From CAZJGG01 sp964545475 (GTDB lineage Bacteria; Bacillota; Clostridia; Lachnospirales; JAISER01), in NCBI GenBank assembly GCA_964545475.1, contig CAZJGG010000056.1:1-20169 (forward strand): a stretch of DNA of 20,169 nt, read 5' to 3'. This document shows positions 7,808-15,155 of this stretch, piece after piece. Numbering within the stretch: the stretch's first letter is position 1; each line of letters starts with the position of its first letter. Below the pieces are notes generated by a model, which did not search any database, was not told the origin of the DNA, and was given only the letters and a program-made list of their open reading frames with translations. The position numbers and the translations under genes are program-made.

Positions 7808-8619
7808 CCCCTCCAGTTATTACAAAGTAGGTGTGGATAAGGCGGCATAATGTTCTCTTTTTCAAACCTGGTTTTAATTCTTAACCGAAGTTCTCGTTCA
7901 ACTGCCCAGTTGTCGCCGACGTTACAATCGGCTAAAATTCTAATTATCAAACAGATGTTGTTCATTTCTACAATTCCTTGAATAATCGGCGGAGAAATCA
8001 TAGATTTAATCTCTTTTCCTGCAATATCCATTTCTTCTTTTAAAATATTTAAAACATTCTCTATGCTTTCGCTGTAAGACACAGGCAATTCAACAACTGC
8101 TCTATTAAAGGATTTGCTCATGTTTGTTACAAGCTTTATTGAGCTGTTAGGAAAAATATGAACATCACCGTCTAGGCTTCTTATTGTTGTAATGCGCAAG
8201 CCAATAGATTCAACCTCCCCGGTTTTGCCGTCAATACTAATAATATCGCCTACTTTAAACTGGTTTTCAAACAAAATTGATGCGCCAACAAAAAAATCCT
8301 CTGCAATACCCCTTGCGCCGAAACCAATAGCTATTGAGCCAATGGAAGCGATTGCAAGCAGGGATTCCTTTGAAGCCCCAAAAATAGTCATTATTTGTAT
8401 TAACACAAAAGCATATATCACATATTTAACAAGGCTTGAGAGCACAGTAATTATTGTTTTTGAATTATATAAAGGAAGATTTTTTTTGGATATTTTAAAG
8501 AAAGATGTTATTGCTTTTTTAAAAATCCATATTGCAATTTGCCCGATGACTATAATAATTATACTATTTATTATGTTAATTGCCAAACTGGGAAGCCCAA
8601 AGGCGTTTTGAGTAAGCAT
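7804..8619 (-). CDS. Small-conductance mechanosensitive channel, MscS family
   Basis: A 271-residue membrane channel that opens under membrane tension to release solutes during osmotic downshock. Membrane segments lie at about 14-34, 58-80 and 86-117. The third carries the MscS pore signature: SIGSIAIGFGARGIAEDFF, then ILFENQFKVGD, where the soluble beta domain begins; the C-terminal vestibule domain runs to the end. This is a compact three-helix MscS of normal length. I place the start at the ATG at 8619, 8 bases after AAAGG; a GTG (8628) and an ATG (8625) just upstream overlap that ribosome site. The ribF stop lies only 11 bases upstream, so the genes are co-transcribed, and the DUF951-type TTG overlaps its stop codon. 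Confidence 0.93.
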   Translation of the reverse strand: MLTQNAFGLPSLAINIINSIIIIVIGQIAIWIFKKAITSFFKISKKNLPLYNSKTIITVLSSLVKYVIYAFVLIQIMTIFGASKESLLAIASIGSIAIGFGARGIAEDFFVGASILFENQFKVGDIISIDGKTGEVESIGLRITTIRSLDGDVHIFPNSSIKLVTNMSKSFNRAVVELPVSYSESIENVLNILKEEMDIAGKEIKSMISPPIIQGIVEMNNICLIIRILADCNVGDNWAVERELRLRIKTRFEKENIMPPYPHLLCNNWRG

Positions 8620-8630
8620 ATACATCACCT

Positions 8631-9533
8631 TTAAAAACTAAAGTCAGCATCTATTTTTAGCTGTTTTTTTAAATCATCAATGCTGTTAAAATGCTGTTCG
8701 TTTCTTAACCACTTTATAAATTCTATACTAATTTTCTCTCCATAAATTTCTTTGTTAAAATTAAATAGCGTTGTTTCAACAATTCTTTGCTCCACGCCTC
8801 CAACGGTGGGGTTATAACCGATATTTGTCATGCTTTTATATGTTTTGCCGTTATAAACGGTTTCAGTTTTATAAACGCCGTCTGGGGGAAGAAGTTTGTT
8901 TTCTGTTGTAATTATATTAGCTGTTGGAAAGCCGATTGTTCGCCCAAGCTTTTTACCCGGAACTACTGTTCCGGTTACGAAAAAAGGGCGTGTAAGCAAA
9001 AGTTTTGCTTTTTCAAAGTCTTTGTTTCTAATGCACTCCCGGATTATTGTTGAGCTTATTTTTTCTTCGTTAAGGGTTTCCAGTTCTACAACTATTACTC
9101 TAATTCCATAATCGGCGGCAATGTCTTTTAAAATATTTTCGTCGCCGGACTTTTTATTTCCAAATCTAAAGCCTTTTCCAACAACAATACATTTACAATT
9201 TAATTCTTTTATAAGAATCTGTTCAACAAATTCTCTAGGATTAAGCTTTGAAACAAAATCATTAAAAGAATATTCTAAAAAAATATCAACACCTGTTTTG
9301 GAAAGTAAAGCAGCTTTTTCCTCCGAGGTAAAAATTGTATGGAAGGTTTTGCTTGAAAAATAAGAGCTAGGGTGAGGAAAAAAAGAAAACACTATAGATT
9401 TTAGGCTTTCTTTCTTGGCTTCTTCTATTAGTGTTTTAAGCAATTTTTGATGCCCTAGGTGCAATCCGTCAAAATTGCCTAGCATTACTGCTGTATTTGC
9501 TTCTTCTATATATTTTTCTGTAACGTGAGTCAT
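8631..9533 (-). CDS. ribF: Bifunctional riboflavin kinase / FAD synthetase
   Basis: A 300-residue enzyme making FMN from riboflavin and FAD from FMN. The N-terminal nucleotidyl-transferase domain shows GNFDGLHLGHQ (19-29) and VVGKGFRFG (118-125). ISSTIIREC (159-167) matches the usual ISSTRIR motif except for Ile replacing the first Arg. The C-terminal flavokinase domain has GRTIGFPTANI (197-207), LPPDGVYKT, and VETTLFNF near 247, where most members have His in place of the second Thr. Length is typical. ATG at 9533 with AGAGG upstream. First gene of the ribF-mscS-DUF951 transcript, divergent from spoIIIAA. The usual neighbours truB and rpsO are absent. No FMN riboswitch was seen upstream. Confidence 0.96.
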   Translation of the reverse strand: MTHVTEKYIEEANTAVMLGNFDGLHLGHQKLLKTLIEEAKKESLKSIVFSFFPHPSSYFSSKTFHTIFTSEEKAALLSKTGVDIFLEYSFNDFVSKLNPREFVEQILIKELNCKCIVVGKGFRFGNKKSGDENILKDIAADYGIRVIVVELETLNEEKISSTIIRECIRNKDFEKAKLLLTRPFFVTGTVVPGKKLGRTIGFPTANIITTENKLLPPDGVYKTETVYNGKTYKSMTNIGYNPTVGGVEQRIVETTLFNFNKEIYGEKISIEFIKWLRNEQHFNSIDDLKKQLKIDADFSF

Positions 9534-9560
9534 TTTAACCTCTTATGTTTAATTTTTAAT

Positions 9561-9588
9561 ATTATATCATTTTAGCATAAGGTTCAAA
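9561..9588 (-). promoter_or_regulatory. Candidate sigma-A promoter of ribF-mscS-DUF951
   Basis: Minus-strand -35 TTTGAA (plus 9583-9588), 16-base spacer, perfect -10 TATAAT (plus 9561-9566), about 28 bases before the ribF ATG. The A+T-rich context limits confidence. Confidence 0.5.
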
Positions 9589-9605
9589 TTATGACAATGT
9601 TTTTA

Positions 9606-9635
9606 TTCATAAATTAAGACAACCCCTCATATATT
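9606..9635 (+). promoter_or_regulatory. Candidate sigma-E promoter of the spoIIIA operon
   Basis: TTCATAAA (9606-9613), a 14-base spacer and CATATATT (9628-9635). This approximates the Bacillus sigma-E pattern (-35 tcATATT, -10 CATACAnT) with the right spacing. The predicted start near 9642 precedes the ribosome site AGAGGTGG (9651-9658) and the ATG at 9663. spoIIIA is sigma-E controlled in B. subtilis, which makes this placement plausible. Confidence 0.45.
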
Positions 9636-9662
9636 TTATACAAATACAAAAGAGGTGGTTTT

Positions 9663-10601
9663 ATGAATACATATGAAGCGATAAAGCATTACATGTCTGA
9701 CGAATTGTTCTGTCTTTTTAAAAAAATGCCACAGGATTATTTTGAGGAGATAAACGAAATAAGGTTAAGGGCGGACAAGCCGTTAATTATTGTAAAAGGT
9801 GGTAAAGAATTTACAATAAACAAATTATGTGAAATTGATGAAGATATTACAACTGGCTTTTGCCCCACAATTGATTTAATTAACAAATGCTTGGGGCTTA
9901 TTAGCAACCATTCCCTTTACGCTTTTGAGGAGGAGCTAAAAAATGGCTACTTAACTATTGCGGGCGGTCATAGGGTTGGTATGGCAGGTAAAGCCGTTAC
10001 AGACAAAAACGGTGTTAAAACCATAAAAAATATCAGCGCACTTAACTTTAGAATATGCCACGAAATAAAGGGATGTGCCGACGGTATCATTAAACTTTTG
10101 ATTAATTCAAGTGTTTTGCACACGTTAATAATTTCACCACCTGGGTGCGGCAAGACAACTTTGTTAAGAGACATTGTGAGGCAGCTATCAAACGGTATAC
10201 CCGGTGTAATAAGCGGACAAACTGTGGGGCTTGTAGACGAACGCTCAGAAATTGCCGGGTGCTTTAAAGGTGTTGCTCAAAACGATGTAGGGGTAAGAAC
10301 TGATGTGCTGGATGGATGCCCAAAAGCGGAAGGTATGATGATTTTGCTTAGAGCAATGGCACCTAAAGTAATAGCAGTTGATGAAATCGGTAAAAAATCT
10401 GATATTTATGCTATTGAAGAAGTTATTAACGGAGGAATATCAATTTTATCAACTGTTCACGGAAACAGCCTTGATGATATAAAAATAAAACCTGAACTTA
10501 AGGAATTAATAGATAAAAAAATATTTAAGCGATTTATTATTCTTGATAAACCCGGTTCAGTTAAAGCTGTTTATAATGAGAATTACGAAAAATTATTATA
10601 G
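9663..10601 (+). CDS. spoIIIAA: Stage III sporulation ATPase SpoIIIAA
   Basis: A 312-residue cytoplasmic ATPase of the type II/IV secretion superfamily, thought to power or gate the SpoIIIA-SpoIIQ channel from the mother cell. The N-terminal domain (about 1-150) includes EIRLRADKP and ELKNGYLTIAGGHRVGMAG. Walker A is SPPGCGKTT at 158-166; a basic/acidic segment GLVDERSEIAG follows at 189-199; Walker B VIAVDE is at 236-241; and STVHG is the His-box-like motif near 264-268. Length is close to the Bacillus protein. ATG at 9663 with AGAGGTGG upstream. First gene of the operon; spoIIIAB begins 12 bp after its stop. Confidence 0.97.
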   Translation: MNTYEAIKHYMSDELFCLFKKMPQDYFEEINEIRLRADKPLIIVKGGKEFTINKLCEIDEDITTGFCPTIDLINKCLGLISNHSLYAFEEELKNGYLTIAGGHRVGMAGKAVTDKNGVKTIKNISALNFRICHEIKGCADGIIKLLINSSVLHTLIISPPGCGKTTLLRDIVRQLSNGIPGVISGQTVGLVDERSEIAGCFKGVAQNDVGVRTDVLDGCPKAEGMMILLRAMAPKVIAVDEIGKKSDIYAIEEVINGGISILSTVHGNSLDDIKIKPELKELIDKKIFKRFIILDKPGSVKAVYNENYEKLL

Positions 10602-10613
10602 GAGGGGAGCATT

Positions 10614-11135
10614 GTGATTATAAAAATTATTGGTATGGTTGTAGTTTTCTGCACTGTTTCATTTGCCGGAATTTATTATGGCAATTTAGACGGCTTTCGC
10701 ATAGCGGATTTGCTTGAAATGAAAAAAGCTCTTGCTATATTAAAATCCGAAATAGAATTTGCAATGACACCTCTTCCCGAAGCTTTATTAAACATTGGGC
10801 AAAGAACTAAAAAACCTATTAGCGGTATATTTTTAGCCCTTGAGGAGTTTATACATTTAAGAAGAAACGAAAGCATTTGCGACCTGTGGGAGGAATCCCT
10901 TCTGCAACACGAAAAGCAAAGCTACTTTACCAAGGAAGATATTACCCAACTTACATTATTCGGCAAAACATTGGGTTATTTGGATAAAAACATGCAAATC
11001 CATAATATTTCTATGGCAACAGATTACATAAACTCTAAAATCACTTTGCTTAACCAAACACGATATAAAAACAAAAGGCTTTTTCAAAGCCTTGGCGTAT
11101 TAGGCGGTCTTCTACTTGTTGTTATTTTCATTTAA
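10614..11135 (+). CDS. spoIIIAB: Stage III sporulation protein SpoIIIAB
   Basis: A 173-residue membrane-anchored protein related to the GspF/T2SS inner-membrane platform family. It has an N-terminal membrane segment (about 1-22), a helical soluble middle containing LEMKKALAILKSEIEFAMTPLPEAL (about 34-58 in total), the characteristic SpoIIIAB segment, and a C-terminal membrane segment (about 155-173). Length nearly equals the Bacillus protein (171). The start is GTG at 10614, with GGAGGGG (10601-10607) 6 bases upstream. In the channel it is thought to pair with SpoIIIAA at the mother-cell membrane. Confidence 0.95.
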   Translation: MIIKIIGMVVVFCTVSFAGIYYGNLDGFRIADLLEMKKALAILKSEIEFAMTPLPEALLNIGQRTKKPISGIFLALEEFIHLRRNESICDLWEESLLQHEKQSYFTKEDITQLTLFGKTLGYLDKNMQIHNISMATDYINSKITLLNQTRYKNKRLFQSLGVLGGLLLVVIFI

Positions 11136-11147
11136 GGGGGATTATAT

Positions 11148-11342
11148 ATGAATATTAACGTTGTTTTTCAGATTGCGGCCGTTGGCATTTTAGTTGCAGT
11201 GCTTACACAAGTTTTAAACCAGGCAGGCAGAGAAGAGCAGGCAACAATGACCTCTCTTGCCGGCATTATGATAGTACTTTTTTGGATAATTCAATATATA
11301 AATGACCTGTTTGTTACTGTAAAAACCCTTTTTAATCTGTAA
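11148..11342 (+). CDS. spoIIIAC: Stage III sporulation protein SpoIIIAC
   Basis: A 64-residue, mostly hydrophobic protein with two predicted membrane helices (about 5-22 and 33-58) and a short polar turn containing AGREEQ. Size and position between spoIIIAB and spoIIIAD are diagnostic. AAGGGGG precedes the ATG by about 7 bases. It is an integral-membrane component of the SpoIIIA complex; its separate biochemical role is not established. Confidence 0.94.
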   Translation: MNINVVFQIAAVGILVAVLTQVLNQAGREEQATMTSLAGIMIVLFWIIQYINDLFVTVKTLFNL

Positions 11343-11362
11343 GAAAGAGGGGAGGGGAGTTT

Positions 11363-11758
11363 ATGGGCATAGGCATAGCGCAAATTGTCGCCGTCGGGCT
11401 TGTGGCGGCGATACTTGCAATAACAATAAAAAGCCAAGCTCCGGAATTTGCGTTTGTTATAAGCATTGCAGCAAGCGTTTTAATATTTGTTATGATTTTT
11501 CCTCAGTTAAACCTTGTTATTGAAGCGTTAACCAACTTAGCCGGGCAAGTTAATGCGGATATGAGTTACGTGGGAACTGTTCTAAAAATTGTGGGTATAG
11601 CTTATATTTCGGAATTTGGGGCGCAAATTTGTACCGATGCCGGAGAATCAGCCATTGCTTCCAAAATTGAAATTGGGGGTAAAGTTATAATAATGGCGTT
11701 ATCTATTCCCATTTTGTTAACGTTAATAGATTTAATAATGACAATGCTTCCGGGTTAG
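11363..11758 (+). CDS. spoIIIAD: Stage III sporulation protein SpoIIIAD
   Basis: A 131-residue integral membrane protein with about four hydrophobic segments, related in sequence to SpoIIIAC at its N-terminus (IAQIVAVGLVAAILAITIK). The polar stretch EFGAQICTDAGESAIASKIE (about 88-107) is the family's most recognisable segment. Length matches Bacillus (about 133). A double GA-rich ribosome site (GAGGGGAGGGGAG) precedes the ATG. Structural component of the SpoIIIA membrane complex. Confidence 0.95.
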   Translation: MGIGIAQIVAVGLVAAILAITIKSQAPEFAFVISIAASVLIFVMIFPQLNLVIEALTNLAGQVNADMSYVGTVLKIVGIAYISEFGAQICTDAGESAIASKIEIGGKVIIMALSIPILLTLIDLIMTMLPG

Positions 11759-11769
11759 GATGATACGAT

Positions 11770-12906
11770 ATGAGAAAAACAGGCTTTGCCTTGTTAATTT
11801 GTTTTAGTGTAATATTTCTTTGCCCTGTTTTCTGTTATGGGGAAAACGTTAAGGCAGAAAGCGAGCAAATGTTTTGGGAACAGTTTGACCAACTGGATTT
11901 TTCCGAAATACAAACTGTTCTTAACAATGAATCGGAGCAAAGCTTTTCTTTTGGCGAGCTTGTAAAGTCTATTATAACAGGGGATTTAAAGCTTTCCCCT
12001 GAGGGGCTTTTAAACAGTTTTTTGTCTTTGTTATTTAAAGAAATAAAGGAAAATGCCGGGCTTTTAAGAAACTTACTGGTCATTTGCGCTTTATGTGCGT
12101 TATTAAAAAATTTAACAAATTCATTTGATAAAAATGCGGCTTCGGAGCTTGGTTTTTACGTCTGTTACATAATTGTTATTATGGTGTTGTTTAACGCCCT
12201 TTTTAGCGCTCTAAGTTATACGAAGGATTTAATTCAAACTCTTGCAGGTTTTATGCAAGCAAGTATACCTCTTCTTATGACATTAATAATAATGTCTGGT
12301 ACGGTAGGTGCGCCGCTTTTGTACAACCCAACAATGATTTTTGCCGTTAACATTATTACTTTTTTTATTAATGGTTTTTTAACACAGCTAATAGTTTGCG
12401 GTGCGGCAATAAACATAATAAATTACATATCAGAAAAGGAAATATTAAAGAATTTTTCAGAACTAATAAAAACGGTGTGCGATTGGTCGCTTAAAATAAT
12501 TGCGTTTTTATTTGTTTCTATTTTAACGCTTCAAAAAATAACTGCGCCTATAATGCAAAACCTTGTAACAAAATCCGCAAAGGCGGCAATAAAAGCTGTT
12601 CCTGTTTTGGGAGATGTTATAAACGGCGCATGGGATATGGTTTTTGTTTGGGCTGGGGCTATTAAAAGCGGAATAATGGTTGCGTTTGTAGTTGCAGTTG
12701 TTTTAATTTGCGCTTTTCCTGTTATAAAGCTTTTAACTCTCATATTTATTTTTAAAATAACAGCAGCGTTAATCCAGCCTATAAGCGATGAGCGCATAAC
12801 AAAATGCATAAATACAATTGCGGATTATATATTTTTGCTCCTTGGTTGTCTTGTAACGGTAGTTATTATGTTTATTCTTTCGGTCTTGATATTGTTATCA
12901 TTTTGA
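11770..12906 (+). CDS. spoIIIAE: Stage III sporulation protein SpoIIIAE
   Basis: A 378-residue polytopic membrane protein. A signal-peptide-like N-terminus (1-25) is followed by a short polar extracytoplasmic region (about 26-105), then about seven hydrophobic helices to the C-terminus. The largest SpoIIIA membrane protein, it is inferred to form part of the mother-cell membrane platform. Length is close to Bacillus (about 399). The start at 11770 lies 11 bases after the spoIIIAD stop with a modest AGGATGA site, weaker than those of its neighbours, so coupling to spoIIIAD translation is possible. Confidence 0.95.
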   Translation: MRKTGFALLICFSVIFLCPVFCYGENVKAESEQMFWEQFDQLDFSEIQTVLNNESEQSFSFGELVKSIITGDLKLSPEGLLNSFLSLLFKEIKENAGLLRNLLVICALCALLKNLTNSFDKNAASELGFYVCYIIVIMVLFNALFSALSYTKDLIQTLAGFMQASIPLLMTLIIMSGTVGAPLLYNPTMIFAVNIITFFINGFLTQLIVCGAAINIINYISEKEILKNFSELIKTVCDWSLKIIAFLFVSILTLQKITAPIMQNLVTKSAKAAIKAVPVLGDVINGAWDMVFVWAGAIKSGIMVAFVVAVVLICAFPVIKLLTLIFIFKITAALIQPISDERITKCINTIADYIFLLLGCLVTVVIMFILSVLILLSF

Positions 12907-12919
12907 CAGGAGGTCTTAG

Positions 12920-13522
12920 ATGATTGAGTCAATTTCTGCTTACATAAAAAATGTTGCAATTTTATTAGTGTTTATAACGTTTATAGGTATTATTTTGCCA
13001 TCAGGAAAATATAAAAATTACATAGATTTGGTTTTGGGGCTTGTTTTAATTGTGGTAATGCTAAAACCAGCTTTAAATATTTTTTCAAAAGGCAACGGAA
13101 TAGATATTCCCAGGGAGTTTTATAAAAATGCCGTTGGAGACTATACTATGTCAGATTATGAAAATATACACAATGATATGGTGGACAAAAGTTTTAATAG
13201 CCTATTAAAACAACAAGCTGACAGCCTTATAACACCCCATAACTACAAAGTTTCGGAGCTTGACATTAGATATGACCAATTAAGTTATGAAATTTATAAC
13301 ATGCATTTGTATATTTATAAAACTGATAACAAAAAGACGGGTTTAATTGAAATAGAGCCTGTAACAATAAGGCTTCCTTCAGCTAATAAAGAAAACGAAG
13401 AAAACAGCGACCCTGAAATAAAAAATATAAAAAATATAATTTCAGACTTCTATAATGTTCCTGTTGATAATATATATATTACAGTACAAAAGAAAAACGA
13501 AAGGATGGATACCCGTGAGTAA
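12920..13522 (+). CDS. spoIIIAF: Stage III sporulation protein SpoIIIAF
   Basis: A 200-residue protein with two N-terminal membrane helices (about 8-27 and 35-52) and a soluble domain about 85-195 of the ring-building-motif type, facing the intermembrane space; the sequence ISDFYNVPVDNIYITV near the C-terminus closes that fold. Length matches Bacillus (206). A near-perfect AGGAGGTC site precedes the ATG. Its end overlaps the start of spoIIIAG by 8 bp. Confidence 0.95.
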   Translation: MIESISAYIKNVAILLVFITFIGIILPSGKYKNYIDLVLGLVLIVVMLKPALNIFSKGNGIDIPREFYKNAVGDYTMSDYENIHNDMVDKSFNSLLKQQADSLITPHNYKVSELDIRYDQLSYEIYNMHLYIYKTDNKKTGLIEIEPVTIRLPSANKENEENSDPEIKNIKNIISDFYNVPVDNIYITVQKKNERMDTRE

Positions 13523-14111
13523 TTTTTTAAAAAACACTTTTGGAAAAATGGATCAAAAAATGAAAACTAGATTGTTAACTTTTTTTATAGTCGGGGTTTT
13601 GCTTATATTTTGCGGTAGCACAGTTTTTTCTGGGCAAACACAAAAAACAAGCATTGTGCCTGAAATAAAGCAAGAAGTATCTGAAACTTTTAAAAGCGAA
13701 CAAACTTTAAGCTATGAAGAACAGCTTGAAAAAAGACTTAAATCAGTTTACGAGAATGTCGAGGGGGCGGGTAAAGTTGAAGTTTTGCTTACATTATCTA
13801 ATGGGAAGGAGATTATTGTTGCAGAAGACATAACCAGCCAGCAATCGACAGTTAAGGAAACTGACGGCAATGCTATAAGTCGGGAACAAAGCGATTATAG
13901 TTCTCAAGGAAAAAAAATAATTATATCGGGCGGAAACGGATTTGATACGCCCTTAATTTTAAAGGAAATTGAACCTAAAGTGGAAGGTGTGGTCATTGTA
14001 TGCGAAGGAGGAGATAATGTTATAGTGGTAGATGCTCTTATAAGGGCAACACAAACCGTTTTAGGCGTAGAACCGCATAAAGTTCAAGTGTTGAAAATGA
14101 AAAAAAATTAA
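13515..14111 (+). CDS. spoIIIAG: Stage III sporulation protein SpoIIIAG
   Basis: A 198-residue bitopic membrane protein: short cytoplasmic N-terminus, one membrane helix (about 19-38), then an extracytoplasmic domain whose YEEQLEKRLKSVYENVEGAG to VEVLLTL opening and EPKVEGVVIVCEGGD near the end mark the SpoIIIAG ring domain. In B. subtilis, SpoIIIAG forms a large oligomeric ring resembling secretion-system rings. I start it at GTG 13515, 9 bases after AAGGA, giving an 8-bp overlap with spoIIIAF; the open frame extends upstream to 13455 but without a ribosome site. It is somewhat shorter than the Bacillus protein (229), mainly in the N-terminal half. Confidence 0.94.
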   Translation: MSNFLKNTFGKMDQKMKTRLLTFFIVGVLLIFCGSTVFSGQTQKTSIVPEIKQEVSETFKSEQTLSYEEQLEKRLKSVYENVEGAGKVEVLLTLSNGKEIIVAEDITSQQSTVKETDGNAISREQSDYSSQGKKIIISGGNGFDTPLILKEIEPKVEGVVIVCEGGDNVIVVDALIRATQTVLGVEPHKVQVLKMKKN

Positions 14112-14129
14112 TTATTTGGAGGTATAAAA

Positions 14130-14801
14130 ATGGTCATGAAGAGAAATCAAGTTATTGTAACTGCGCTTGTTGTGATGATTGCTGTTGCAGGTTATTTAAA
14201 TTATTCTGACAGCAAAGACGAGGGTCAAGGACCGGTAGTTCTTGATGATTACGGCGAAATAAGCGCAATTGCTCCTTTTGATGAAAATAATATGCAAGCG
14301 ACTGATCCGTTTATGGATACAGGAGAAATCGGAGATGCCCTTACTATGGAAGACGAGGGTAACATGATTAGTACATCAGTAATGCAAGCCCAGTCCGAAG
14401 GGGAATCTTATGAGGCTGGAGAAGCAGTTTTTGTAAATACAACACTTAATTCCTCTTATTTTGTTCAGGCAAAACTTGAACGGGAACAGTCACGTGCTAA
14501 ACAAAAAGATATTTTAATGGGTCTTATTAATGACGATAAAATAGATCAAGATAAAAGAGCAGTTTGCGCTGATGCAATGCTGGAAATTCAAAAGCGTATT
14601 GAAAAAGAAACAGCCGCAGAAGCTATGATAGAAGCAAAGGGATTTAAAGAGGTTTATGTTAGAATCGACGACAACACCGTTGACGTTGTTGTAAACAAAG
14701 ATGCACTTTCAGATGCGGAAATCGCCCAAATTGAAGACATTGTTAAACGTAAAACAGGCATGAACCCGGAACAAATTCGTATAAGTGCTATGAAAAAATA
14801 A
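14130..14801 (+). CDS. spoIIIAH: Stage III sporulation protein SpoIIIAH
   Basis: A 223-residue bitopic protein: one N-terminal membrane helix (about 8-24), an acidic linker (25-105), then a YscJ/FliF-like ring-building domain (about 110-223). In Bacillus that domain binds forespore SpoIIQ across the intermembrane space. Recognisable segments are YFVQAKLEREQSR, ADAMLEIQKRIEKE and FKEVYVRIDDNTVDVVV. The Met-rich acidic linker looks variable. ATG at 14130 with TGGAGG 7 bases upstream. Last gene of the operon, followed by a terminator. The spoIIQ gene is not in this window. Confidence 0.95.
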   Translation: MVMKRNQVIVTALVVMIAVAGYLNYSDSKDEGQGPVVLDDYGEISAIAPFDENNMQATDPFMDTGEIGDALTMEDEGNMISTSVMQAQSEGESYEAGEAVFVNTTLNSSYFVQAKLEREQSRAKQKDILMGLINDDKIDQDKRAVCADAMLEIQKRIEKETAAEAMIEAKGFKEVYVRIDDNTVDVVVNKDALSDAEIAQIEDIVKRKTGMNPEQIRISAMKK

Positions 14802-14817
14802 AATAAATAAAGTAATT

Positions 14818-14856
14818 AAAAATGGTGTCGGCTGATTAAAGTCCGGCGCCATTTTT
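14818..14856 (+). terminator. Terminator of the spoIIIA operon
   Basis: A 14-bp stem, AAAAATGGTGTCGG (14818-14831) with CCGGCGCCATTTTT (14843-14856), with two G-U pairs in RNA, an 11-base loop and a closing T-run. It begins 16 bases after the spoIIIAH stop. The two G-U pairs make the hairpin stable only on the rightward transcript. Confidence 0.9.
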
Positions 14857-14874
14857 GTTTAATTAATTAAATAT

Positions 14875-15036
14875 ACCTCTTCCGGAAACTCCATGCCGCC
14901 GACTTTGCGGCGAATTTTCCGTTTTGACTACGTCAGAGGGAAACGTACATACGGTGCTTAGTATGCCCGTTTCCCTCTTCCTTGCAAAACGAAAAATTTC
15001 CTCGCAAATACGACGACAGCGAGTTTCGGAAGAGGT
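14875..15036. repeat. Nested palindromic element, 162 bp
   Basis: An imperfect palindrome centred near 14955. Outer stem: ACCTCTTCCGGAAACTC (14875-14891) with GAGTTTCGGAAGAGGT (15021-15036), one bulge. Middle stem: TTTTCCGTTTTG (14915-14926) with CAAAACGAAAAA (14985-14996). Inner stem: AGAGGGAAACG (14935-14945) with CGTTTCCCTCT (14968-14978), perfect. Apex: CATAC (14948-14952) with GTATG (14961-14965). Side hairpins GCCGC/GCGGC (14895-14899/14907-14911) and CTCGC/GCGAG (15001-15005/15019-15023) compete with the full-length form. It is more GC-rich than its flanks and has no open frame or clear target duplication. It looks like a MITE or a dispersed intergenic repeat; a structured RNA is the alternative. 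It accounts for most of the 354-bp gap before the transaldolase gene. Confidence 0.75.
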
Positions 15037-15075
15037 CTAATCAATTTACGGATAAATTTAAAAATATGAAGTCGT

Positions 15076-15104
15076 TTGACATTACTTAGTTGGTTGTGTA
15101 TAAT
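15076..15104 (+). promoter_or_regulatory. Consensus sigma-A promoter of the transaldolase gene
   Basis: TTGACA (15076-15081), 17-base spacer, TATAAT (15099-15104): exact hexamers at ideal spacing. The predicted start near 15111 gives a leader of about 45 bases to the TTG at 15156. It implies strong constitutive expression. Confidence 0.85.
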
Positions 15105-15155
15105 CTATAAATATAAAAAAAGCTCGTAAGGGCTATATAAAAAAGGAGCATTTAA

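Noticed and set aside
8192..8611. Plus-strand open frame of 139 codons opposite mscS
   Set aside because: It is antisense to the MscS pore and beta domain and has no start signal.
9534..9662. FMN riboswitch for ribF, or an operator made of AACC(TC)TTATG and CATAAGGTT
   Set aside because: The 129-bp gap is too small for the FMN aptamer plus both promoters and lacks its core; the short inverted pair needs a 2-base bulge and a long AT loop.
14875..15036. The nested palindrome as an integron attC site or origin
   Set aside because: There is no integrase, cassette array, replication gene or iteron nearby, and no attC R-box pattern was recognised.
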